NCBI GenBank assembly: GCA_964424565.1
Contig: CAYRIZ010000055.1
Coordinates: 1-13,283 of the forward strand
Source of the DNA: Avisuccinivibrio sp964424565
GTDB taxonomy: Bacteria; Pseudomonadota; Gammaproteobacteria; Enterobacterales; Succinivibrionaceae
Direction of reading: 5' to 3'
DNA: 13,283 bases
The position numbers and the translations under genes are program-made. The notes below the pieces were generated by a model. That model did not search any database. It had not been told where the DNA came from and saw only the letters and a program-made list of their open reading frames with translations. Positions within the stretch are counted from its first letter, which is position 1. The number at the start of each line of letters is the position of its first letter. Below are positions 7,242-12,463 of this stretch, piece by piece.

Positions 7242-8507
7242 GTGGAGCCATCAACGATAACGCTAATTGTACTCGCAGTGGTTGCCTTTTTGTTCGTCAC
7301 TGAGCTCATTCCTCTGGCTGTGACAGCCATGGCCGCTCCTATTGTTTTAGGAATTTGCGGCGTGCTGACCCCGTCTGAGGTCTTCGCAGGGCTCTCCAAT
7401 TCCACTGTGGTGCTGTTTGCCGGTATGTTTATAGTCGGTGCAGCCATGCTGGAATCGGGGCTGGCTCAGACGATAGGCAACTGGGTTGTAAGAAAAGTAG
7501 GAACACGGGAGCTGCCGCTGATGGCAGCCATGATGATTTTGACTATATTGATGTCATCCATGTGTTCCAATACGGGCACCGTGGCCTGTTTGATGCCGGT
7601 GATCATAGGCATATGCGCGGCCGCCAAAATTCCCGTATCACCTATATTGATGGCTCTGGCCGTGGCAGCCAATACCGGTGGTACCATCACCATGGTGGGA
7701 ACGCCTCCGAACATCATAGCTGCCGGAGCTCTGGATACGGCCGGTATTCCTTCCTTCGGGTTCTTTGAATTTGCCTGGATAGGTGTTCCGCTGTCCATCA
7801 TGTCCGTCCTGTATATGGTGCTGGTAGGCTGGCGCCTGCTGCCGCGTCATATGGCAGATCTGGGCACGGTGGATCAGGAGCAGTCCCAGACCATGGCCGG
7901 CTCGAAAAGAGCACGCATCATCTGCACCTTTATCCTGGTCTATGTGATCGTGGGTCTGTGTGTGGGTATTCCCGGACTGACCTCGGAAATGGTGGCCATT
8001 TCCGCCGCTCTGCTGTGCGTGCTGCTGCGCTGCCTGTCCGAGCGTGAGGCTTACAAAGGCATTGACTGGGTTACCATATTCCTCTTTGCCGGTATGCTGT
8101 CGCTGGCCGATGCTATGGAAAAGACCGGTGCCGGCCGCCTGATTGCCGTCAAGGTAGTGGGCCTGATGGGAGATCATCCTTCTCCTATGCTGTTTATGGC
8201 TGTGCTCTTCTGCCTGTCCGGCGGTCTTACTCAGGTGATGTCCAACACTGCCGCCGCCGCGCTGCTCTGCCCGATCGGCATTTCCATTGCCCAGGAAATG
8301 GGCTGCTCACCTTATCCGGTGATCATGGCCATTGCCATTGCCGCATCCTGCGCCTTCACCACTCCGGTGGCCACTCCGCCCAACACCCTGGTGATGGGCC
8401 CGGGCGGCTTCAAGTTCAAGGACTACATCATAGTAGGCGCACCTCTGCTGATCATGTCACTCATTTTGAGCGTGATTGTGATCCCGATGGTCTGGCCTTT
8501 CTACTGA
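7242..8507 (+). CDS. DASS (SLC13-type) sodium/anion symporter
   Basis: A 421-residue inner-membrane carrier of the divalent anion:Na+ symporter family. It shows the family's two-fold pseudo-symmetry: an SNT motif at 109-111 (MCSNTGTV) with TPPN at 154-157, and a second SNT at 334-336 (VMSNTAAAALL) with TPPN at 378-381. These hairpins bind sodium and substrate in VcINDY-type proteins. About ten membrane segments surround a short charged central loop at 202-224, and there are no inserted TrkA-C domains. The likely substrate is a dicarboxylate such as succinate or another divalent anion; the sequence alone does not settle it. It starts with GTG after a strong AGGAAAGGAG site 7 bases upstream. 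The leader holds a terminator-like hairpin, suggesting attenuation. Isoleucine codon use is strongly ATA-biased. Confidence 0.87.
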   Translation: MEPSTITLIVLAVVAFLFVTELIPLAVTAMAAPIVLGICGVLTPSEVFAGLSNSTVVLFAGMFIVGAAMLESGLAQTIGNWVVRKVGTRELPLMAAMMILTILMSSMCSNTGTVACLMPVIIGICAAAKIPVSPILMALAVAANTGGTITMVGTPPNIIAAGALDTAGIPSFGFFEFAWIGVPLSIMSVLYMVLVGWRLLPRHMADLGTVDQEQSQTMAGSKRARIICTFILVYVIVGLCVGIPGLTSEMVAISAALLCVLLRCLSEREAYKGIDWVTIFLFAGMLSLADAMEKTGAGRLIAVKVVGLMGDHPSPMLFMAVLFCLSGGLTQVMSNTAAAALLCPIGISIAQEMGCSPYPVIMAIAIAASCAFTTPVATPPNTLVMGPGGFKFKDYIIVGAPLLIMSLILSVIVIPMVWPFY

Positions 8508-8550
8508 TCGCGGCCCGCGCGGCCTTAAGCTGCAGAGGCTTTAAATTGCC

Positions 8551-8597
8551 GCAGCAGCAGGGGACAGGGATGAGCCCCTGCTGTTGTATAACAACAG
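8551..8597 (+). terminator. Strong stem-loop(s) after the transporter
   Basis: A 13-bp stem (8551-8563 with 8575-8587, including two G-T pairs) with an 11-base loop follows the transporter. Its 3' arm also forms a second hairpin, CTGTTGT-ATA-ACAACAG (8581-8597), so the two are mutually exclusive. Neither is directly followed by T residues; the nearest T-run is T11 at 8619-8629. The structure may end the transporter transcript or protect its 3' end. Confidence 0.45.
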
Positions 8598-8618
8598 TGC
8601 AGCAAAAAATTTGGGGGA

Positions 8619-8629
8619 TTTTTTTTTTT
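8619..8629 (+). repeat. Homopolymer of 11 T just before a start codon
   Basis: Eleven consecutive T separate GGGGGA (8613-8618) from the ATG at 8631. A preceding AAAAAAT (8604-8610) could pair with ATTTTTT (8618-8624). Length change by slippage would alter the spacing between the only Shine-Dalgarno-like sequence and the start codon. Confidence 0.75.
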
Positions 8630-8630
8630 G

Positions 8631-8837
8631 ATGAATACTACTACCGTCAGCCGCGGCGGCCCGCGCAGGGGAGCCGGCCGCAAAAAAGGCAGTTATATTG
8701 GTAATGCCCCGCGATCTGCCCGCATCACTATAACCTGCACGCAGGAGGAGGCAGAGCAGATTCGTTCCTACGCCAAAGAACACGGCAAATGCATGACCCA
8801 GTGTCTGCTGGAGATGTTCAGAAAAGCCAGCCGCTGA
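8631..8837 (+). CDS. Orphan small ribbon-helix-helix DNA-binding protein
   Basis: A 68-residue basic protein. The N-terminus has a Gly/Arg/Lys-rich, AT-hook-like stretch (RGGPRRGAGRKKGS, 8-21). A ribbon-helix-helix pattern follows: beta strand ARITITC (30-36), helix TQEEAEQIRSYAKEHG (37-52), and a second helix starting at about KCMTQCLLEMF. Such proteins bind DNA as dimers and act as antitoxins, plasmid or phage regulators. No toxin gene adjoins it: the next gene is on the other strand, and the upstream gene is a transporter. The ATG at 8631 follows an 11-T run with only GGGGGA 12 bases upstream as a ribosome site. A terminator follows at 8890. Function is inferred from fold pattern only; target unknown. 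Confidence 0.65.
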   Translation: MNTTTVSRGGPRRGAGRKKGSYIGNAPRSARITITCTQEEAEQIRSYAKEHGKCMTQCLLEMFRKASR

Positions 8838-8876
8838 AGCGGCGGCTGCAGCCGTGGACTGCACCACACAATAAAG

Positions 8877-8890
8877 AAATTATCTAACAG
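8877..8890 (+). repeat. 14-base repeat, copy 2 (AAATTATCTAACAG)
   Basis: Identical to 7167-7180 and, as there, immediately followed by a hairpin and T-run. The flanking bases differ, so the conserved unit is the 14-mer rather than a longer duplicated segment. It lies in the 3' region of the ribbon-helix-helix gene. Confidence 0.6.
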
Positions 8891-8908
8891 GGCCGGCAGG
8901 CCCTTTTT
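8890..8908 (+). terminator. Intrinsic terminator after the ribbon-helix-helix gene
   Basis: GGGCC-GGCA-GGCCC (8890-8903) is followed by TTTTT (8904-8908), 52 bases after the stop codon. It ends the rightward transcript before the converging nlpD-like gene. The opposite strand has only a weak T-tract, so bidirectional action is doubtful. Confidence 0.7.
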
Positions 8909-8930
8909 GCTGCCCTTTCAGTCAATCAGG

Positions 8931-9782
8931 TCAATTAGGCAGATAGTCCAATGGATCTACTGTCTGTCCCCGGTAACGTATCTCAAAAAGCAGTTCCACT
9001 CTGTCGGTGTCTGTAGATCCCATGGTGGCTATGGTCTGTCCGCGTTTTACCCGCTCTCCTTCCCTGACCTGCAGGGTTTCATTGTGGGCATAGGCCGTCA
9101 GATAGTGGGAGGCGTGGGTGAGGATCAGCAGATTGCCGTAGCCGCGCAGGGCATTGCCGGCATAAACCACCTGACCGTCGGCGGCAGCCCTGACTGGCTG
9201 ATGGCGCTGGCCTGCTATGGTCACTCCCGGGTGTCCGGTATCACCCCGGGAGTAGCCGGCAGTGATGCGGCCGTCGGCAGGCCAGGACCAGATCAGCCCG
9301 GCGGCAGTGCGCTGACCTGAGGTGCTCACTGTTTTGGGCAGCGGGGCGGCTTTGGCGGTGGCAGTCTGCCCGCCCTGGCGGCCGCTGCCGCTTAAGGTCA
9401 GACGCTGGCCCACATAGAGGGTATAGGGGGCGGAGAGATTGTTCAGGGCAGCCAGAGTTTTGACGCTGCTGCCGTGGGCGGCGGCTATTTTGGATAAGGT
9501 GTCACCCCTCCTGACCACATAATCACCGCCGGAGGCGGCAGCCTGAGAGCCCAAATTCAGGATTTGTCCCACATAAATGCGGTAGGGGGCGGAGATGCCG
9601 TTGAGGCGGGCCAGGGTTTGATAGTCCAGGCCGTGATTGAAGGCTATGGAATAGAGCGTATCGCCTGGGCGTACCGTGTAGGAAGCGCCGGCAGAAGATC
9701 CGCTGCTGCTGCAGCCAGTGAATAACAGGGCTGCTGACAGCACAGCTGCGCCGAGAAAAATCCTTAACTTAAGCCCTGCCAT
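8931..9782 (-). CDS. nlpD: NlpD-like LytM/LysM lipoprotein (amidase activator)
   Basis: Outer-membrane lipoprotein of 283 residues predicted to activate a cell-division amidase (AmiC in E. coli) rather than cut peptidoglycan itself. The signal peptide ends in a lipobox-like LLFTGC with C24 as the lipidated cysteine. Two LysM domains follow at 35-78 (YTVRPGDTLYSIA) and 88-131 (YVVRRGDTLSKIA). The C-terminal LytM domain spans about 166-281. Its zinc site is degenerate. The usual HxGxD motif reads HPGVTI (184-189), with T in place of Asp, and the usual HLHFE reads ELLFE (263-267). This loss is characteristic of NlpD/EnvC activators. The ATG at 9782 has AGGAGG 10 bases upstream. E. coli nlpD lies beside rpoS, but here it stands alone, so NlpD versus another LytM activator is not certain. 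Confidence 0.8.
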   Translation of the reverse strand: MAGLKLRIFLGAAVLSAALLFTGCSSSGSSAGASYTVRPGDTLYSIAFNHGLDYQTLARLNGISAPYRIYVGQILNLGSQAAASGGDYVVRRGDTLSKIAAAHGSSVKTLAALNNLSAPYTLYVGQRLTLSGSGRQGGQTATAKAAPLPKTVSTSGQRTAAGLIWSWPADGRITAGYSRGDTGHPGVTIAGQRHQPVRAAADGQVVYAGNALRGYGNLLILTHASHYLTAYAHNETLQVREGERVKRGQTIATMGSTDTDRVELLFEIRYRGQTVDPLDYLPN

Positions 9783-9819
9783 GGCCGCGGTCCCTCCTGA
9801 TGCGTGTTTGTTTTTGCTG

Positions 9820-9828
9820 ATTTTAGCA
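9820..9828 (-). promoter_or_regulatory. Extended -10 promoter of the nlpD-like gene
   Basis: The minus strand reads TGCTAAAAT, an extended -10 (TGn plus TAAAAT, five of six). It lies about 38 bases before the nlpD-like ATG. No good -35 hexamer stands 16-18 bases upstream, which extended -10 promoters tolerate. Confidence 0.45.
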
Positions 9829-9872
9829 TTTTGCCTGCTTTTTCGCCGCTGTCTGCGCCCGGAGGGACAGGC

Positions 9873-9910
9873 AAAAAGCCCGGGCAGCAGTTGTCGCTCC
9901 GCCCCGGGCT
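9873..9910 (-). terminator. Intrinsic terminator after the cupin gene
   Basis: On the minus strand AGCCCGGG (9910-9903) and CCCGGGCT (9884-9877) form a perfect 8-bp stem with an 18-base loop. TTTTT follows, counting the final T of the stem. It begins 34 bases past the cupin stop codon and separates that transcript from nlpD. Confidence 0.7.
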
Positions 9911-9944
9911 GACAGATTGTTTTGTAAGGTAGAAAGGAAAAAGC

Positions 9945-10316
9945 TTAGAAAGCGGTTTTGCCCTCCACTATACCGGCATCGGCCATGGTAAAGCCCTGCA
10001 GGGAGCCGCTTTGGGCCTGAATGCAGAAGTAGGACAGGCCGGCGGGACCTGCTTTGATGCAGCGCTCACAGGGAGGATCTATACGCAGGCAGTCGCCCTG
10101 CTTTACCTCCACCAGCTCTCCGTCCAGGTAAAAGGTGCCTGAGCCCCCGGTGATGAGATAGATCTCTTCATTTTGCTTGTGGAAGTGAATGAAGGGTATG
10201 GCAGCGCCGGCGGGCAGCTGATTGCAGGAAATTTCGCAGGAGGTCAGCTGTAATGCCTCGTGCAGTTCAGAGCGCGGGGCTGCAGGATCGAGTGAAGTAA
10301 GACCGTAATTTGCCAT
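9945..10316 (-). CDS. Small single-domain cupin
   Basis: A 123-residue cytoplasmic cupin beta-barrel protein of unknown reaction. Cupin motif 1 is clear at about 37-60: H44 and H46 in FIHFHKQNEEIY, with E50 or E51 as third metal ligand and G57. Motif 2 is altered. Where PxG(x)2H is usual, the sequence is PPCERC (81-86), so the fourth-ligand histidine is replaced by C86 and C83 creates a CxxC. The ATG at 10316 has AAGGAG with good spacing. The gene is divergent from an HxlR regulator and has a promoter next to a palindrome, so it is the likely regulated target. Related small cupins are often found beside HxlR or similar regulators, as far as I recall. Substrate and metal are unknown. Confidence 0.8.
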   Translation of the reverse strand: MANYGLTSLDPAAPRSELHEALQLTSCEISCNQLPAGAAIPFIHFHKQNEEIYLITGGSGTFYLDGELVEVKQGDCLRIDPPCERCIKAGPAGLSYFCIQAQSGSLQGFTMADAGIVEGKTAF

Positions 10317-10368
10317 GATTTACTCCTTGCTGGAAATTTAATGGATGATAAAAGTAGGTTTTGCAGTC

Positions 10369-10396
10369 ATTTTAGCCTGCAGGTTCCCTTTGTAAA
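10369..10396 (-). promoter_or_regulatory. Promoter of the cupin gene
   Basis: On the minus strand TTTACA (10396-10391, five of six) is followed after 16 bases by TAAAAT (10374-10369, five of six), about 50 bases before the cupin ATG. The spacer holds the palindrome CCTGCAGG (10377-10384). The 14-bp palindrome at 10401-10414 begins 5 bases upstream of the -35. Confidence 0.6.
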
Positions 10397-10420
10397 GCAG
10401 GCACTTTAAAGTGCTATACT
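10390..10420 (+). promoter_or_regulatory. Promoter of the HxlR regulator gene
   Basis: TATACT (10415-10420, five of six to TATAAT) stands 19 bases after TTGTAA (10390-10395). The start of transcription would be near 10427, giving a leader of about 30 bases. The spacer is longer than ideal and is filled by the palindrome at 10401-10414, fitting a promoter that a bound factor can block or reshape. Confidence 0.5.
10401..10414. promoter_or_regulatory. Perfect 14-bp palindrome, candidate HxlR operator
   Basis: GCACTTTAAAGTGC is a perfect inverted repeat. It lies between the two divergent genes, abuts the -10 of the HxlR gene and is 5 bases from the -35 of the cupin gene. HxlR-family dimers bind such dyads near their own genes, so autoregulation plus control of the cupin is the simplest reading. 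Binding is inferred, not shown. Confidence 0.65.
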
Positions 10421-10455
10421 TACCCAAAAGAAACTATTGGATAAAATCAAGGAAA

Positions 10456-10875
10456 ATGAGCAATAAAAATATTGACAGAAGAGAGATCCGCTGCCCGGTG
10501 GAGCTGACCATGAGCCTGATCACCAATAAATGGAAGGTACTGATAGTGCGCGATCTGCTGCCTGGACGGCGGCGCTTTACTCAGCTCAGGCACAGCCTCA
10601 GCGGCATCTCGCAAAAGGTTCTGACGGCCAATTTGCGCGAGCTGGAACATGACGGCCTGCTCAAGCGTGAGGTTTTCGCCGAGGTGCCGCCGCGGGTGGA
10701 ATATGAGCTGACGGCCCTGGGACAGTCCCTGCGCGAGGTCATAGAGGTGATGATCAGGTGGGGCTCGCATTATCAGCAGGAGCAGTTCGGCACCGGCGAT
10801 GAAGAGCTGGCCCGCCGCATGATTTTCGGGCCGCAGAGAGATGAAGTGAAGGCTGAGGCGGCGCAGACGCGCTGA
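10456..10875 (+). CDS. HxlR-family winged-helix regulator
   Basis: A 139-residue transcription factor with the HxlR/MarR-like winged helix-turn-helix fold. It begins with the family's conserved cysteine segment (C13 in RCPVELTMSLITNKWKVLI). It continues with FTQLRHSLSGISQKVLTANLRELEHDGLL, the recognition region, and PPRVEYELTALGQSL, the wing. In YodB/HypR-type members the N-terminal cysteine senses electrophiles or disulfide stress; the equivalent residue is present, so redox sensing is possible but not shown. I chose the ATG at 10456, which has AAGGA just upstream, over a reading from 10411 that would start inside the palindrome. The gene is divergent from the cupin and convergent with sodB, 30 bases away, with no clear terminator between them. 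Confidence 0.85.
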   Translation: MSNKNIDRREIRCPVELTMSLITNKWKVLIVRDLLPGRRRFTQLRHSLSGISQKVLTANLRELEHDGLLKREVFAEVPPRVEYELTALGQSLREVIEVMIRWGSHYQQEQFGTGDEELARRMIFGPQRDEVKAEAAQTR

Positions 10876-10905
10876 GCCGCCGGTAAGTAAGACAGCAGAA
10901 AGGTA

Positions 10906-11481
10906 TTACTTGAGATTGGAGGCGCAGAACTCCCAGTCTACATGGTTCATGAAAGCCTTGAGGTAGTCGGCTCTGCGGTTTTGGTAATCCAGATAGTAGG
11001 CATGCTCCCATACATCCACGGTAAGTACAGGATTAAAGCCGTCTACCATGGGATTGCCGGCATTGGAGGTGTTCATGATCTTGAGCTTGTTGGGGCCGGT
11101 CTGCATCAGCCAGGTCCAGCCTGAGCCAAAATTGCCGGCGGCCGAGGCGATGAACTTTTCCTGAAAGCTTTCCACACTGCCGAAATTCTGCTCCAGCAGG
11201 GCCTTGAGGGCGGCGGGGATCTCCTTTTGCGCCGGGGTAATGCACTTGAAGTAAAACTCATGATTCCAGGCCTGGGCTGCATTGTTGAACAGCGGGCCGT
11301 CTGAGGTCATCACTATTTCCTGCAGGGTGTGGCCTTCATAGTCGGAGCCGGCAATAAGCTTGTTGGTGGTGTCTATGTAGGTCTGCAGGTGTTTGCCGTG
11401 ATGGAAGCTGAAGGTGGTGGCGGAAAGGAAATCGGTGAAGGCATCAGGTGCATAGCTGAGTGCGGGTAAGGCAAAAGGCAT
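10906..11481 (-). CDS. sodB: Iron superoxide dismutase SodB
   Basis: Cytoplasmic enzyme that converts superoxide to hydrogen peroxide and oxygen. The 191-residue protein (E. coli SodB 193) begins PFALPALSY. It keeps all metal ligands: H27 in FSFHHGKH, H74 in QAWNHEF, D156 and H160 in TVDVWEHAYYLDY. Y35 matches the active-site tyrosine. Q70 in NNAAQAWNH is at the position typical of iron rather than manganese enzymes. GNFGSGWTWL and NTSNAGNP are also Fe-SOD signatures. The ATG at 11481 has AAGGAG with 8-base spacing; an upstream in-frame ATG at 11511 lacks this. It converges on the HxlR gene. Upstream lie a weak promoter and a double palindrome. Identification is firm. Confidence 0.95.
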   Translation of the reverse strand: MPFALPALSYAPDAFTDFLSATTFSFHHGKHLQTYIDTTNKLIAGSDYEGHTLQEIVMTSDGPLFNNAAQAWNHEFYFKCITPAQKEIPAALKALLEQNFGSVESFQEKFIASAAGNFGSGWTWLMQTGPNKLKIMNTSNAGNPMVDGFNPVLTVDVWEHAYYLDYQNRRADYLKAFMNHVDWEFCASNLK

Positions 11482-11531
11482 GTTGTCGCTCCTTGTGGTG
11501 TGTATTTTCATTACTGTACTGCACTGCCTAC

Positions 11532-11561
11532 AGATTAGATTACTCCGGCCCCTGCTGACAA
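11532..11561 (-). promoter_or_regulatory. Possible sodB promoter
   Basis: On the minus strand TTGTCA (11561-11556, five of six) is followed after 18 bases by TAATCT (11537-11532, three of six), about 50 bases before the sodB ATG. The -10 is poor, so an activator may be needed or the true -10 may lie elsewhere. Confidence 0.35.
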
Positions 11562-11585
11562 ATTGTTGTTGCAGAAAGTTTTGCA

Positions 11586-11625
11586 GCTGATTTAATTTCC
11601 CGGAAATTGATCAGCAGTTCCGGAA
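11586..11625. promoter_or_regulatory. Double palindrome upstream of sodB
   Basis: GCTGAT-TT-AATTTCC-C-GGAAATT-G-ATCAGC (11586-11615) is an imperfect dyad with a 7-bp inner arm pair around one base and a 6-bp outer pair. A second palindrome, TTCCGGAA (11618-11625), is centred about 20 bp from the first. Both share the core TTCC(C)GGAA. They lie in the rnt-sodB gap, upstream of the proposed sodB -35. No T-run follows on either strand, so a terminator is unlikely and a protein-binding site is favoured. Confidence 0.45.
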
Positions 11626-11673
11626 TGGAGCAGAAGGCAGATTGGGGCAGTACAGCATAGCGGAGCGGCCTGC

Positions 11674-12396
11674 TCAGACCTCAGGGGCTGCTTCCTTGTC
11701 CTCGCCATGCTGGGCGGCGGCCCGGCGCTGGCGCTGTTCATCCAGTCTGGCCAGGGCATTGGGGGGCAGAGGCGGCGGGAAGCCGGCAAAGGTGGTAAAG
11801 CGGTTGACCAGGGCACAGAAAAGCCTGCACTCCATCAAAGTGTCATAGCCGGCATCATGGGCCTGATCTTCCTCAAAGTTGATGCGGGCGGCGGCACAGG
11901 ACAGGGCCAGCACAGTATGTCCGTAGACCAGGGCCGAGAGGGAGGCGGTGTCCAGCACCGAAAAAGGGTGGAAGGGCATGCGTTTGTAATTCAGACGGGC
12001 TACGGCGGCATTGAGAAAAGCCAGATCGAAAGCCCCGTTGTGGCCTACCAGGATGGCCTTTTTGCAGCCTTCCTGTTTGATGCGTTTGGCTATGGTCTTA
12101 AACAGCCGCGGCAGAGCTATGACCTCATCTTCCAGTCCCCGGTTTTCATCAAAAGGATCCAGGCCGATGAATCTGATATTGGCCTCCTCGATCTGCGCTC
12201 CGGGAAAAGGTCTGATTTCAGCACGCAGCAGCTCATCAGGCTGCAGCATGCCCTGCTCATCCATGGTGACAAACATGATGGCTATCTGCAGGATGGCGGC
12301 TTTTTCCGGATTAAAGCCTGAGGTTTCAATATCCACAATTACCGGCAGGAAACCGCGGAAGCGTTCTTTTATGGTTTTGGGGGCATAAGTGGGCAT
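11674..12396 (-). CDS. rnt: Ribonuclease T (DEDDh 3'-5' exoribonuclease)
   Basis: Trims the 3' ends of tRNA CCA tails, 5S/23S rRNA and other stable RNAs as a homodimer. The 240-residue product aligns along the full E. coli protein (215). All catalytic residues are present: D22 and E24 in VDIETSGF, D124 in GHNGAFDLAFL, D149 in VLDTASL, and H180 with D185 in AHDAGYDT. ERFRGFLP near the start carries the basic pair used for RNA binding. The C-terminus is extended by about 25-30 residues (211-240), charged and Ala-rich, beyond the usual end near VNRF. The ATG at 12396 has only a weak GAGAG upstream. It has its own extended -10 promoter and a structured leader. The yrdD-like gene lies upstream on the same strand, sodB downstream. 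Confidence 0.93.
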   Translation of the reverse strand: MPTYAPKTIKERFRGFLPVIVDIETSGFNPEKAAILQIAIMFVTMDEQGMLQPDELLRAEIRPFPGAQIEEANIRFIGLDPFDENRGLEDEVIALPRLFKTIAKRIKQEGCKKAILVGHNGAFDLAFLNAAVARLNYKRMPFHPFSVLDTASLSALVYGHTVLALSCAAARINFEEDQAHDAGYDTLMECRLFCALVNRFTTFAGFPPPLPPNALARLDEQRQRRAAAQHGEDKEAAPEV

Positions 12397-12399
12397 CTG

Positions 12400-12452
12400 C
12401 TTTGACTCTCGTCTTACTTATTGATCTCCTGTCAAAGGCCTCACGGCCTGAC
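12400..12452 (-). promoter_or_regulatory. Structured 5' leader of rnt with alternative hairpins
   Basis: The segment 12431-12452 folds as GTC-AGGCC-GTGA-GGCCT-TT-GAC (minus strand), an 8-bp stem with a 2-base bulge. Its 3' arm CTTTGAC (12437-12431) can instead pair with GTCAAAG (12406-12400), just before the rnt start codon. The two folds are mutually exclusive. Confidence 0.35.
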
Positions 12453-12463
12453 CGGGCGTGCGT

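Noticed and set aside
8843..8854. 12-bp palindrome CGGCTGCAGCCG after the ribbon-helix-helix gene
   Set aside because: Short GC-rich self-complementary strings with a CTGCAG core recur by chance in this window, and nothing about its position suggests a function distinct from the terminator at 8890.
10411..10455. Longer HxlR reading starting at 10411
   Set aside because: It would begin inside the palindrome and before the -10, without a ribosome site; the ATG at 10456 has AAGGA and fits the family's usual start.
600..12290. Frequent GGCTATG strings on the plus strand as a possible DNA-uptake sequence
   Set aside because: Most are the complement of Ile-Ala codons (ATA GCC) within minus-strand genes and lack a longer shared context, so codon usage explains them.
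11707..12321. A 204-codon plus-strand frame opposite rnt
   Set aside because: Antisense shadow of a fully conserved RNase T gene.
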